Assembly: GCA_041745535.1 (NCBI GenBank)
Contig: JBGTIS010000378.1
Span: forward strand, 1-35,784
DNA length: 35,784 nt
Reading direction: 5' to 3'
Source: JBGTIS01 sp041745535
GTDB lineage: Bacteria; Bacteroidota; Bacteroidia; Cytophagales; Cyclobacteriaceae
Under the pieces are notes generated by a model that worked only from the letters and a program-made list of their open reading frames with translations, was not told where the DNA came from and did no database searches. A program made the position numbers and the translations under genes. This document shows, in pieces, positions 15,959-25,230 of this stretch. Every line of letters starts with the position of its first letter. Positions within the stretch are counted from its first letter, which is position 1.

Positions 15959-18925
15959 TTAGCTCAATATGGCAGCTATATCATCTCTGGAGAGGCTTTT
16001 TACAAAACTCTCTTCAGTTGAAATTAAATCATTTGCCAACCTGAGTTTACTATGCTGAAGTTTTAGAATTTTTTCCTCAACCGTGTTTTTTGTAATAAAC
16101 TTATAAGTAAACACTGTATTTTTTTGTCCTATTCTGTGTGCTCGGTCTACTGCCTGAGCCTCAACGGCCGGATTCCACCACGGATCGAGAATAAAAACAT
16201 AATCGGCTTTGGTTAAATTTAAGCCCAATCCTCCTGCCCGTAATGATATTAAAAACAAGGGGATTTGGTCGTTTTCCTGAAAAAGCTCAACCTGTTCCTG
16301 CCGGTTTTTTGTGCCCCCATCCAGATACGCGAACCGCATATTTTCTTTGGTAAGATGTTGCTTCAAAATGGTAAGGTGCTTTACAAACTGACTGAATATT
16401 AATATTTTATGCCCTTTACCAATAGCATTGGTTATCATGTACATTACATCTTCCATTTTGCCTGAATAGCCTGTATACGCATCATCAACCATTTTAGGAT
16501 GGTTAGCTATTTGTCGCAATTGTGTAAGCCCTTGCAGCAACAAGAAATGAGATTTTCCTATTCCCTCTTCTTCTACCATATTGAGTACCTTATTGCGATA
16601 AAAAGACTTAATTTCTTCGTATAACTGCTCTTGTTCATCCGTCATTGAGCAATATTTTACACTTTCTATCTTTTTGGGCAGTTCGGTAGCTACCTGCCAT
16701 TTTTGCCTTCTCATTACAAAGGGCTTAATTAAAGTGTATAGTTTCTGTGTTTTATCAACATCGCCTTTCTTTTCTATCGGGTTTAAAAATTCGTTCCGAA
16801 AAAAAGTTTCGCGCCCCAACAGCCCAGGATTGATAAATGAAATTTGCGACCACAAATCGAGGGTGCTATTTTCGATGGGTGTACCTGTAAGAATAAGCCT
16901 GTACTTAGATTTTAATGACTTTACAGCGTGTGCGATGTGCGCATCAGGGTTTTTAATGGCTTGCGACTCGTCAAGAATCAGGTAGTTGAAATAAAAGCTT
17001 TTCAGCAAATCTACATCCAGGCGGGTAATACCATAGGAAGTGAGTACCAAGTCATAATCTTTGAACTGTGCTACATTTTTATCCCTGTTGGTTCCTGTAT
17101 AATTCAGAATACGCAGTTTGGGGGTAAACCTCCGGGCCTCCATTTCCCAGTTATAAATCAGGGAGGTGGGCATAATTAGCAGTGACGCGCTGTTTACATT
17201 ACCCAATTCGTCATTTTCTTCTTTTACACGTTGCAACAAAGCCAAGGTCTGAATGGTTTTTCCAAGGCCCATGTCATCGGCCAGGCAACCCCCAAAATTA
17301 TAGCTTTTCAAAAAACATAACCAGTTATAACCTGCTTTCTGGTAAGGCCGAAGTTTTCCCTTGAAATGTTTGGGTAAAGGCTGCTCCTCTATTTCGCTGA
17401 AGTCTCTGAGCTTCTCCAATTTACGGGTCATAGTAACCTGGGCCAGATTGCCATGTCGCAAATCCTGAATAAGCGCAATATGATGTTTTTTTAACTTTAT
17501 TTCCTGATTCTGGTCTTCCGCAAAAGCGAAAAGTTGGGTATATTCCGTAAACCAGGCTTCGGGAATAATCGCGACCTCGCCTTTAGGAAGCAAAAATTCC
17601 TGTTGTTTATTTAAGATATATTTTCTGATTTCCGCGAAAGAAATGTAATAATCGCCGAATTTTACCTGTGCATTTATATCAAACCAATCTATGTTTTCTC
17701 TTATTGTGATGTCTATAGATGATTTTCCCAGGAAATATTTCTTTCCATTACTACCCTTTTGTTCAATCACAATACCTTTTTCGTCTAACTGGGATTTATA
17801 CTGGGAAATCCACTGCAGGGCATCGTATTTCGGTAAAATTACGGGACCGTTGTCAAGCAGCATCGATTTTTCATTCAGAAACTCAAGCGCGTCTTTCTCT
17901 TTTTCAGTGTCGCGCCTTACCCTATGAAAAGTATAGGTATCATCTTTTTTTTCTGTGCTTACGCTTACAGGAGCCTGTTGATCAGCATCAAAATAGTACT
18001 GATTGTACCGGAATGTTAGTTTAAATCCAATTTTATCGTTATTACCATTTATTGATTGAAACGCTTCATTGACATTGTTATGGTTTCCATTGGATAATTT
18101 ATCTTTATCTCCATTCGCTGTATTTACTTCATAAAACAGAAGATGAGGAATAGCATCAAATTGTACTGTATTAATTTCAAAACCTTTGGCATATACATCA
18201 AAAGATGCTACCAGCGGCGCTACAAATTTTTGATAGTATGAATCTTCTACTTTTTTTGGTATTACAATAAATTTTTTATTTAAGAAGGGTTGTAGTTTGT
18301 GGCCATCTATCTCCTTTTCAAAGCTGTACAATTTATTTTCAAGTACCATCCAGGCAGGCTCTTTACAAATAATATAAGCTCCCTTGTACTGAAAATCTAC
18401 TTTTTGTCCATCGTATTTAATAGTTGGAAAATAATGAGTATTATCATCATTTCTGCGAAAATGAAAAAGCACTGTAGCTTTCTGGGGCAAAACTTCTATA
18501 GCCATACCGGTGGGTTCACCATCGTTACTCATTTCAAAAAGAGGCTTATCGTGGAGTAATGATAGCACGTGTGCCCGATGCTCTTCCAGGTATTTTTCTA
18601 TTGCTTCCTTTACCGCAATCTGCTTTTCAGTGGTTGATTCAAAAACTTTCTTAAAAAAGTCCTGTGAACGAACCTTCTTTTCAGAAAATTTATAAATAAT
18701 AACGTCCTGTTGCATGGCATCCATCAGCCTGATTAGTTGATAATCGCGCGCATCAAGTCCTGCGGCGAATTCTTTGGCGTTTTTGTGAGAGATATTCTGA
18801 TGCTCGAAAGTATAGCGGCTCTGTTCGTCCAGTTGGACGGCAAATGATTCGAATAAATAGCCCAGGTATTCGTGTTGAAACAATGAGTACACAATTCTGA
18901 ATGGTTTATTTGTAGATACTTTCAT
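15959..18925 (-). CDS. SNF2-family DEAD/DEAH helicase-like ATPase
   Basis: A Swi2/Snf2 ATPase of 988 residues, acting on DNA or nucleoprotein complexes. The C-terminal half holds the motor: Walker A in DDMGLGKT (about residue 551), DESQ box (about 653), LTGTPIENS, and motif VI QAVDRAHRIGQ (about 927). The N-terminal half of about 500 residues is a bacterial SNF2-associated region without recognised motifs. I chose the ATG at 18925; a TTG nine bases upstream would add three residues. RapA-like roles in transcription recycling are possible but RapA has a different N-terminus, so no symbol is given. Confidence 0.9.
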   Translation of the reverse strand: MKVSTNKPFRIVYSLFQHEYLGYLFESFAVQLDEQSRYTFEHQNISHKNAKEFAAGLDARDYQLIRLMDAMQQDVIIYKFSEKKVRSQDFFKKVFESTTEKQIAVKEAIEKYLEEHRAHVLSLLHDKPLFEMSNDGEPTGMAIEVLPQKATVLFHFRRNDDNTHYFPTIKYDGQKVDFQYKGAYIICKEPAWMVLENKLYSFEKEIDGHKLQPFLNKKFIVIPKKVEDSYYQKFVAPLVASFDVYAKGFEINTVQFDAIPHLLFYEVNTANGDKDKLSNGNHNNVNEAFQSINGNNDKIGFKLTFRYNQYYFDADQQAPVSVSTEKKDDTYTFHRVRRDTEKEKDALEFLNEKSMLLDNGPVILPKYDALQWISQYKSQLDEKGIVIEQKGSNGKKYFLGKSSIDITIRENIDWFDINAQVKFGDYYISFAEIRKYILNKQQEFLLPKGEVAIIPEAWFTEYTQLFAFAEDQNQEIKLKKHHIALIQDLRHGNLAQVTMTRKLEKLRDFSEIEEQPLPKHFKGKLRPYQKAGYNWLCFLKSYNFGGCLADDMGLGKTIQTLALLQRVKEENDELGNVNSASLLIMPTSLIYNWEMEARRFTPKLRILNYTGTNRDKNVAQFKDYDLVLTSYGITRLDVDLLKSFYFNYLILDESQAIKNPDAHIAHAVKSLKSKYRLILTGTPIENSTLDLWSQISFINPGLLGRETFFRNEFLNPIEKKGDVDKTQKLYTLIKPFVMRRQKWQVATELPKKIESVKYCSMTDEQEQLYEEIKSFYRNKVLNMVEEEGIGKSHFLLLQGLTQLRQIANHPKMVDDAYTGYSGKMEDVMYMITNAIGKGHKILIFSQFVKHLTILKQHLTKENMRFAYLDGGTKNRQEQVELFQENDQIPLFLISLRAGGLGLNLTKADYVFILDPWWNPAVEAQAVDRAHRIGQKNTVFTYKFITKNTVEEKILKLQHSKLRLANDLISTEESFVKSLSRDDIAAILS

Positions 18926-19018
18926 AATGAGCAACCAAGCGATCCATTGGAGTAAATTCGAAAAATTACTTCCGGCAAACTATAAGTTTAAGAAAATTTC
19001 TGGTTATGACCTCGCAAA

Positions 19019-20257
19019 TTACAAATAATCTTTAATTTCTGTACCTGAAGCGATGGCTGCGGGACGATAAGACGCGAAAAAAGTAATTGTAATAATACTG
19101 ATAGCGGTGATAATGAAGTCAGAAACTTGCATTTTTACCGGATAAGCGTCAACAATCGCGGTTTGCATGCCCATGGATACAATGCCAAAAGTTTGTTGAA
19201 TCCAGCAAATAATCAGTGCGGCCACCAGTCCGATCGCTGCTCCGGCAAAAGCGATAATCGCGCCTTCAAATAAGAATATAGATCGAACCATGCTATTATT
19301 AGCGCCCATGGTAAACAGTACTGAAATATCCTTTTGTTTATCAATAGCCAGCATAGAAAGCGAAAAGAAAATATTAAATGACGCAATGGCCAGAATAAAA
19401 GAAAAGGTGAGGTAAACGAAAAACTTTTCAATTTTGATCGCTCTCAGCAACCCGGAATGCTGTTCATCGCTATTTAGTACTTCAAATTCGGTTCCAAGCA
19501 CTGCCTGTAATTTTTTCTGTACCGAGCCAACACTTTCTTCATTCGTAGTTTTGATTTCCAGAGCAGTTCGCTTGTCGCCGTAGTTGAAAAGATCATTGGT
19601 AAAAGCCAGTGGTACAATTACATAATTGGCGTCAAACTGCTGCTCGATGGCGAATACGCCTCCGGGTAATATATTCTTCTGGTTATATAAGTTACCAGTA
19701 GTAAGGCTTAGCCCACCACTGCGGTTTACAGTTGATTGCTTCGGGTAAAAAAACCGCAAAGCATAAAACTCATCAGTAGGAGAAACAGAAAGCACATACT
19801 GTACGCCTCTGCCCAGAATGGCATAATTGGTATTGCCTTTTTTCAGGGCAAGATCACCATATACCATGGCCCTGTCGATCCGATGCTGGTCGATAAAGTT
19901 ATCGCTTACGCCTTTTAGTTTTACCACCATTTGTGCCTCGCGGTAACGGACCAGGGCATTGTCTTCAATTACTTCGGTAATAATTTTAACGCCCTCAATT
20001 TTTGCGACCTCTTGCTTAATGCTATCGGAAAACACAAAAGACTTCCCTTTGACGGGCATCACTTTTATTTCAGGATCGAATGTGTTGTATGAATCCCGGA
20101 TCAGTTCTTCAAGTCCGTTAAAAACCGACAATACTATGATAAGCGCCGCTGTTCCCACCGCTACAGCAACCATGGAAATAATGGCTATTACCTGAATAAA
20201 ATTTTTTTTCTTCTTCGACCGGAAGTATCGCTTCGCGATAAAAAGTGATAAATTCAA
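19019..20257 (-). CDS. ABC transporter permease, LolC/LolE (FtsX) family
   Basis: A 412-residue inner-membrane permease. A membrane helix at about residues 24-48 (ISMVAVAVGTAALIIVLSVF) is followed by a large periplasmic MacB-type domain (about 50-270) and three C-terminal helices of the FtsX domain. The start MNLSLFIAKRYFRSKKKKNFI is characteristic of LolC/E, which extract lipoproteins from the inner membrane for transport to the outer membrane. The ATPase partner LolD is not adjacent. It follows rbfA, with a palindrome in the 61-base gap. Confidence 0.87.
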   Translation of the reverse strand: MNLSLFIAKRYFRSKKKKNFIQVIAIISMVAVAVGTAALIIVLSVFNGLEELIRDSYNTFDPEIKVMPVKGKSFVFSDSIKQEVAKIEGVKIITEVIEDNALVRYREAQMVVKLKGVSDNFIDQHRIDRAMVYGDLALKKGNTNYAILGRGVQYVLSVSPTDEFYALRFFYPKQSTVNRSGGLSLTTGNLYNQKNILPGGVFAIEQQFDANYVIVPLAFTNDLFNYGDKRTALEIKTTNEESVGSVQKKLQAVLGTEFEVLNSDEQHSGLLRAIKIEKFFVYLTFSFILAIASFNIFFSLSMLAIDKQKDISVLFTMGANNSMVRSIFLFEGAIIAFAGAAIGLVAALIICWIQQTFGIVSMGMQTAIVDAYPVKMQVSDFIITAISIITITFFASYRPAAIASGTEIKDYL

Positions 20258-20302
20258 AGGGTTTTAGTTGGTATATGAAATTGATAGAATTTAATCAATA
20301 AT

Positions 20303-20318
20303 TTGTACGCTCGTACAA
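20303..20318. repeat. 16-base palindrome between rbfA and the LolC/E-like gene
   Basis: TTGTACGCTCGTACAA has 7-base arms with a two-base centre and ends directly at the rbfA stop codon. As RNA it could form a 6-pair hairpin with a GCTC-type loop. It lacks a T run, so it is not a canonical terminator. It may be a protein-binding site or an mRNA stabiliser. Confidence 0.5.
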
Positions 20319-20702
20319 TTATTCGTTGCTTTTTTCTTCATCGTCGGGAGGAATATCCAAACCTGAAATGATTTCATCCATCCGTGCCGCATAATCGGCG
20401 CGATCATCCAGAAAAAAGATGAGGTCAGGTATGGTTCTTACTACTTTTCCAATACGGTTTCCTAATAAGCGCCGAATTTCACCTTTCCGCACGCTAATCT
20501 GATCAACCAATTCCTGCTGATTTTTACTAAGCATAAAGCTTAAATATATTTTAGCAATTCTCAAATCAGCACTTACCGACACATCAGTTATGGTTATTAG
20601 CACTTTGTTATCAAACATCCAGCGGGCATCTTTCAAAAATATTTCACTTAATTCTTTCCGAATCAGGCTGGAAAATTGTTTTTGTCTCTTACTTTCTTTC
20701 AT
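20319..20702 (-). CDS. rbfA: 30S ribosome-binding factor A
   Basis: Late 30S assembly factor for the 5' end of 16S rRNA. It has 127 residues, the usual size, with the N-terminal RQKQFSSLIRKELSEIFLKDAR and the KH-like core containing ITDVSVSADLRIAKIYLSFM and RIGKVVRTIPDLIFFLDD. It is divergent from the membrane protein gene at 20824 (121-base gap) and upstream of a LolC/E-like permease, an order seen in other Bacteroidota. Confidence 0.95.
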   Translation of the reverse strand: MKESKRQKQFSSLIRKELSEIFLKDARWMFDNKVLITITDVSVSADLRIAKIYLSFMLSKNQQELVDQISVRKGEIRRLLGNRIGKVVRTIPDLIFFLDDRADYAARMDEIISGLDIPPDDEEKSNE

Positions 20703-20798
20703 AACTACATAATTAACATATTTTTACTAAAATATTTTCATCAATCTTCTATCTTCGTGGCTATTATTCGATTTTTTATCTTTTTTTCACTTAGTATT

Positions 20799-20806
20799 TA
20801 GGTTTG
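20799..20806 (+). promoter_or_regulatory. Candidate -7 box for the membrane protein at 20824
   Basis: TAGGTTTG is an exact TAnnTTTG match 17 bases before the TTG start at 20824. It implies a leader of about ten bases and supports the TTG start. The upstream -33 region is only T-rich. Confidence 0.4.
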
Positions 20807-20823
20807 CGATAAAATATTAAATT

Positions 20824-22233
20824 TTGCTAAGTTTTTTCCGATTAAATGATCCTTATCGTATGATAGGGATTTTTTTGCTCTTATCGCTAATTAGGTTACC
20901 GCTTCTCTTATCAGATCAATACCTTACCATCCCTGAACTGAACTGGATGCTGGTTGGCGAAAAACTCTCTGCTCCAACTCTGTTATATGTTGGTGTGTGG
21001 GATAATATTGCCCCTTTTTCCGCGTTTATTTATTGCATTATAGATTTTTTATTTGGTCGTTCGCAATTGGCGTACGTTATTGTAGCCATTTTTCTTACTA
21101 CTATTCAGAGTGGTATTTTTAACAGCTTCTTGTTGAGAATTAAAGCTTTTAATGAAAACACCTACATTCCTGCTTTAGTATACGCATTACTCAGCTGTTG
21201 TTTTTTTGATTTCTTTACACTTTCGCCGGTACTATTAAGCCTTACCTGGATTCTACTGGCCATCAGAAATATTTTTTATCAGGTAGAAAGCGAATCAAGA
21301 GACACGAATATTTTAGGCACAGGCCTTCTTTTAGGCATTGCCAGCCTGTTTTATTTACCCAGTGTCGTGTTTCTTTTTTCTACTATTTTCTCCTACATTC
21401 TATTTTCTAACCTGTCTATCAGAAAATACCTGCTATTATTATATGGCTTGTTGCTGCCGGTAGTGCTGGTTTCTATAATTTTTTACTGGTTTAACGGATT
21501 GTCGCACTTTGTCAATCAGTTTTTTCTTTCTTTTTTCAGCATTAATAACAAGCCTTTTTTAAGTATTTACGCTTTACTATTCATAGGATTTTTACCATTG
21601 GTTATATTTCTAATGGCCATTGTTACAGTTTCTCAGCATAGTATTCGATATACAAATTACCAGAGCCGGTTACAACGAACTATGTTGGCTATGTTAGCAG
21701 GCGCTGTGCTTTCTTTGTTTTTTATTAAGGAACGCTCTGCCTATCATATGCTTTTTCTGGTTCCTCCAATGGCTTTTTATATTACACATTTTCTGTTAAA
21801 TGTGGAAAGAAAGCTTCTGGCCGAGGCTTACGTAGTACTTCTGTTATTCTATTTAGTAATTGTTAACTATGGAGGCTTGTATAACCTTTTTTCTATTAAT
21901 AGTATTACGGAAACAGAAAAACTTTTGGTGCAGCCTACAGATTACGACGCGAAAGTTAGTGGCAAAAAAATATTAGTATTGGGAGACGACCTCAATATTT
22001 ATAATTCAGCTCAACTGGCGACTCCGTATCTAAACTGGCGACTTTCGATCAGACAGTTACGAGCCCTCGATTATTACGATAATTTAAGTGAGGTATACAT
22101 TAATTTTAATGAAGATATGCCCGAAATAATTATCGATAATGCCCAGCTATTACCTTCGTTAACAGAAAGAATTCCTATGCTGAAAAATGCTTACCGGAAG
22201 GAAGGAACTATGTACTATTTAAATAGTGATTAG
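20824..22233 (+). CDS. Polytopic membrane protein, possibly DUF6427 / glycosyltransferase-39-like
   Basis: A 469-residue protein with about ten to twelve membrane helices and a soluble C-terminal part from about residue 375 (TDYDAKVSGKKILVLGDDLN). The first loop (SDQYLTIPELNWMLVGEKL) recalls the acidic loop 1 of GT-C glycosyltransferases, but no clear catalytic DE motif is present. Bacteroidota proteins of the DUF6427 type look similar. The start is TTG at 20824; an in-frame ATG lies at 20860 but would remove the conserved-looking FFRLNDPYR segment. The stop codon overlaps that of rpiB on the other strand by three to four bases. Confidence 0.65.
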   Translation: MLSFFRLNDPYRMIGIFLLLSLIRLPLLLSDQYLTIPELNWMLVGEKLSAPTLLYVGVWDNIAPFSAFIYCIIDFLFGRSQLAYVIVAIFLTTIQSGIFNSFLLRIKAFNENTYIPALVYALLSCCFFDFFTLSPVLLSLTWILLAIRNIFYQVESESRDTNILGTGLLLGIASLFYLPSVVFLFSTIFSYILFSNLSIRKYLLLLYGLLLPVVLVSIIFYWFNGLSHFVNQFFLSFFSINNKPFLSIYALLFIGFLPLVIFLMAIVTVSQHSIRYTNYQSRLQRTMLAMLAGAVLSLFFIKERSAYHMLFLVPPMAFYITHFLLNVERKLLAEAYVVLLLFYLVIVNYGGLYNLFSINSITETEKLLVQPTDYDAKVSGKKILVLGDDLNIYNSAQLATPYLNWRLSIRQLRALDYYDNLSEVYINFNEDMPEIIIDNAQLLPSLTERIPMLKNAYRKEGTMYYLNSD

Positions 22234-22667
22234 CAGCAACTTATTTTTTGAACCCTGCGATCGTGCCGCCCGCCTTCGAAATCTGTACTTAAAAAACTAT
22301 CGATAATAGCTTTTGCTTCATCGAAAGAAATAAAACGGGCAGGTAAACAAAGGATATTAGCATTATTGTGCTGCCTTGCCAGCAAAGCCAATTCTTCGTT
22401 CCAGCAAATTGCCGCTCTGATTCCGGCATGTTTATTGGCCGTCATTGCCACTCCGTTGGCACTACCACAGATCAGAATTCCCAAATCATGTTTTTTTGTT
22501 TCTACGCTTTCGGATACAGGATGGGCAAAGTCCGGATAATCTACAGACTGATCGCTGTGCGTGCCGTAATCCTGCACCTTATAACCTTTACTATTTAAAT
22601 AATCAGTTACCTGTTGTTTGTAGGAGAAACCGGCATGATCGCCACCAACCGCAATTTTTAACTTCAT
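22230..22667 (-). CDS. rpiB: Ribose 5-phosphate isomerase B
   Basis: Interconverts ribose 5-phosphate and ribulose 5-phosphate in the pentose phosphate pathway. The 145-residue protein has GGDHAGFSYKQ at the N-terminus, a conserved His in DYGTHSDQSVDYPDF, and the nucleophilic Cys in LICGSANGVAMTANK. The usual CGTGIG loop is CGSANG here, a common variant. The gene lies 40 bases after tatC and converges tail to tail with the membrane protein gene. Confidence 0.93.
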   Translation of the reverse strand: MKLKIAVGGDHAGFSYKQQVTDYLNSKGYKVQDYGTHSDQSVDYPDFAHPVSESVETKKHDLGILICGSANGVAMTANKHAGIRAAICWNEELALLARQHNNANILCLPARFISFDEAKAIIDSFLSTDFEGGRHDRRVQKISCC

Positions 22668-22707
22668 TTTTAGGAAATTTTGATTCTAAAATAGAACTTA
22701 TATGCAA

Positions 22708-23619
22708 TTATTCTTCACCCTTATCAAACTTTTCCATAGCTTTTTTCTCACGGCGTATTACCATGGCAGAAATAGAAATACTTACCTCATACAGTACAAG
22801 TAGCGGCGCTGTAATTAACATTTGCGACATTACGTCGGGCGGAGTTATTAAAGCTGCCAATACCAAAATTACCACAATAGCATGCCTTCTGTAAGTTCGT
22901 AAAAATCCCGGGGATAATAAACCTACTTTAGTAAGAAAGAAAACTACCACAGGAAGTTGAAATAACAAACCAGCGGCTAAAACCAGTGTGGTTATTGTGC
23001 CTACGTATGAGGTAATATCAAATTCGTTTTGTATACTAGGATCTACTTGAAAACTTCCCAGGAAATTGACTGATACCGGGGCAATAACAAAATATCCGAA
23101 CAATACGCCTAGCATAAAAAGAAGGCTTACAAAAAATACAGCCCCTCTACTTACCTGTCGCTCATTGTTATACAGTCCAGGACTTATAAAACGCCATATT
23201 TCCCAAAACGTGTAAGGAAAAGCGCAAATCAAACCTATTGTAATAGATGAGGTAAGGTACATCGTGAATTGCCCTGTCATTTGCCTGCTTTGTATAATAA
23301 AGGGCAATTCATCCATACAGAAAGCATCAGAGTTCATTAAATTACCCAATTTGCAGAACATGCGGTAGGTCCAGAAATCTCCCCGCGATGGCCCCAGAAT
23401 TAACGTACCCCAAATAAAATCCCGAGCTAAAAGAGCAACTATAGTAAAAGCTACAATTGCTATGAGCGAACGCACAACATGCCACCGTAGTTCTTCCAGG
23501 TGCTCCAGGAATGACATAGCACCTTCCTTCTCTTCCGATTGCTCATCTTGTGTATTTAGCTTTCCATTTTGCCCATTAGCTGAGGTATGCTCTTCAATTT
23601 TTTTGTTTTCGCTATCCAC
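22708..23619 (-). CDS. tatC: Twin-arginine translocase subunit TatC
   Basis: Core membrane subunit of the Tat system that recognises twin-arginine signal peptides on folded proteins. The protein has six membrane helices and the conserved opening MSFLEHLEELRWHVVRSLIA. At 303 residues it is longer than E. coli TatC (258), owing to a charged 34-residue N-terminal extension. The GTG at 23619 overlaps the glyA stop by eight bases, suggesting translational coupling. The ATG at 23517 just before SFLEHLEEL is an alternative start. No tatA is in the window. Confidence 0.93.
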   Translation of the reverse strand: MDSENKKIEEHTSANGQNGKLNTQDEQSEEKEGAMSFLEHLEELRWHVVRSLIAIVAFTIVALLARDFIWGTLILGPSRGDFWTYRMFCKLGNLMNSDAFCMDELPFIIQSRQMTGQFTMYLTSSITIGLICAFPYTFWEIWRFISPGLYNNERQVSRGAVFFVSLLFMLGVLFGYFVIAPVSVNFLGSFQVDPSIQNEFDITSYVGTITTLVLAAGLLFQLPVVVFFLTKVGLLSPGFLRTYRRHAIVVILVLAALITPPDVMSQMLITAPLLVLYEVSISISAMVIRREKKAMEKFDKGEE

Positions 23620-24901
23620 TTATTTTCTCTAAACTATACAAAGGAAAATTTTCCATCCAACTATTAACTTCGTGCCTAATTTGGTTGATCTTAGTTTCGT
23701 TATCGCGGTGTGTTAATACCTTATCGATAATTTGAACAATTTTAACCATATCATCTTCTTGCATACCTCGTGTGGTAACTGCAGGTGTTCCTACTCTGAT
23801 TCCGGAAGTAACAAAAGGAGATTTATCATCAAATGGCACCATATTTTTATTAACTGTAACATCAGCTAATCCTAATACCTCTTCTGCTTCCTTACCTGTC
23901 AATCCTTTGGACCTCAAGTCTATCAGCATTTCATGATTATCCGTTCCTCCTGATATTACATGATACCCTTTATCTGTAAAAGCTTTTGCCATTACTTGGG
24001 CATTTTTTATAACCTGACGCGCGTAATCGCCAAATTCGTCAGAAAGGGCTTCTTTAAAAGCTACTGCTTTGGCAGCTATTACATGTTCTAAAGGACCACC
24101 CTGCGTACCAGGGAAAACAGCCATATCTAACAAGGCCGACATCATTTTAATTTTTCCTTTTGGAGTAGTTAAGCCGAAAGGATTTTCAAAATCCTGCCCC
24201 ATCATAATCAGCCCACCCCGTGGTCCACGAAGAGTTTTATGTGTGGTAGTGGTAACAATGTGACAGTACGGAAGCGGGTTATTCAATAATTTTTTAGCAA
24301 TAAGCGCTGCCGGATGTGCAATATCGGCCAGGAGAAAAGCACCAACTTTATCGGCTATCGCCCTTAACCTTTCATAATCCCAATCGCGGCTATACGCTGA
24401 AGCGCCACAAATAAGAAGCTTAGGTTTTACATCATCAGCTATTTTTTCTACTTTATCCCAACTAATAAGTCCTGTTTCCTTTTCAACGCCATAGAAATGA
24501 GCGTTATACAACTTACCGGAGAAATTAACCGGAGAACCATGCGTTAAGTGACCGCCATGAGATAAGTCAAATCCAAGAATATTGTCGCCAGGTGCGATCG
24601 TAGCCAGCATAACAGCGGCATTGGCCTGTGCACCGGAATGAGGTTGAACATTAGCCCAAACTGCCCCAAATAATTCTTTAATACGATCAATAGCTAGTTG
24701 TTCAACCTTATCAACCACTTCGCAACCGCCATAATATCGCTTTCCTGGTAATCCTTCAGCATATTTGTTGGTAAGTACACTTCCCATGGCTTCCATTACC
24801 TGACGAGAAGTAAAATTCTCAGAGGCAATCAACTCAATGCCTTGTTCCTGCCGTTTGGTTTCCTCTCTGATAAGATCAAATATTTCCTGGTCTCGCTGCA
24901 T
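23612..24901 (-). CDS. glyA: Serine hydroxymethyltransferase
   Basis: PLP enzyme that converts serine and tetrahydrofolate to glycine and methylene-THF. From the ATG at 24901 it has 429 residues, beginning MQRDQEIFDLI as in homologues. IELIASENFTS, GLPGKRYYGGCEVVD and the PLP-lysine motif TTTTHKTLRGPRGG are all present. A TTG at 24925 would extend the frame by eight residues but lies inside the predicted promoter, so it was rejected. It is translationally coupled to tatC. With gcvT at 14164 it links serine, glycine and one-carbon pools. Confidence 0.97.
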   Translation of the reverse strand: MQRDQEIFDLIREETKRQEQGIELIASENFTSRQVMEAMGSVLTNKYAEGLPGKRYYGGCEVVDKVEQLAIDRIKELFGAVWANVQPHSGAQANAAVMLATIAPGDNILGFDLSHGGHLTHGSPVNFSGKLYNAHFYGVEKETGLISWDKVEKIADDVKPKLLICGASAYSRDWDYERLRAIADKVGAFLLADIAHPAALIAKKLLNNPLPYCHIVTTTTHKTLRGPRGGLIMMGQDFENPFGLTTPKGKIKMMSALLDMAVFPGTQGGPLEHVIAAKAVAFKEALSDEFGDYARQVIKNAQVMAKAFTDKGYHVISGGTDNHEMLIDLRSKGLTGKEAEEVLGLADVTVNKNMVPFDDKSPFVTSGIRVGTPAVTTRGMQEDDMVKIVQIIDKVLTHRDNETKINQIRHEVNSWMENFPLYSLEKISG

Positions 24902-24922
24902 AAAGTTTATGTTATTAGCATT

Positions 24923-24953
24923 CAAAAATACTGTTAATGACAGACTTTCACAA
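24923..24953 (-). promoter_or_regulatory. Promoter of glyA-tatC (TTG-N20-TATTTTTG)
   Basis: On the minus strand TTG (24953-24951) is followed after 20 bases by TATTTTTG (24930-24923). Both elements and the spacing fit the Bacteroidota consensus. Transcription should begin near 24915, about 14 bases before the glyA ATG at 24901. Confidence 0.65.
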
Positions 24954-25082
24954 TCATATACTATGAAGTTATTTTATCAACACTGGGAATGTAAATTAAG
25001 ATCACTAAAAATATTCTTGTAAATATATTTTAAAATTTCAAATTTTAGTGGTAGTATCGACTTAAATTGTTCTTATTCAAGA

Positions 25083-25106
25083 AAATATTACACATGTATA
25101 ATATTT
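25083..25106. promoter_or_regulatory. 24-base operator-like palindrome with TACAnnTGTA core (site 1)
   Basis: Eleven of twelve base pairs are symmetric. The core TACACATGTA (25089-25098) is a perfect TACAnnTGTA box, the type bound by BlaI/MecI/CopY winged-helix repressors. It lies about 135 bases upstream of the second box. The regulator is not in the window. Confidence 0.45.
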
Positions 25107-25111
25107 ATTGT

Positions 25112-25144
25112 TTTACAATTAATAAAGGTGTAATGAATTGTAAA
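25112..25144. repeat. 9-base inverted repeat with 15-base spacer
   Basis: TTTACAATT (25112-25120) is perfectly complementary to AATTGTAAA (25136-25144). The arms contain TACA and TGTA half-sites like those of the two neighbouring palindromes. It could be a wide-spaced operator or a hairpin; there is no T run for termination. Confidence 0.4.
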
Positions 25145-25230
25145 TCAATTGTTTAGCTTATATAGTATGCTTACAGGAGAAATAAAAATTCAAATAATAT
25201 TACTTTTTATATATTAAATATAATTTTATT

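Noticed and set aside
18926..18934. Longer SNF2 reading from a TTG at 18934
   Set aside because: An ATG three codons downstream is the more likely start; the three extra residues have no support.
24902..24925. Longer glyA reading from a TTG at 24925
   Set aside because: The TTG lies inside the TATTTTTG promoter box, and homologues start at the MQRD-type ATG at 24901.
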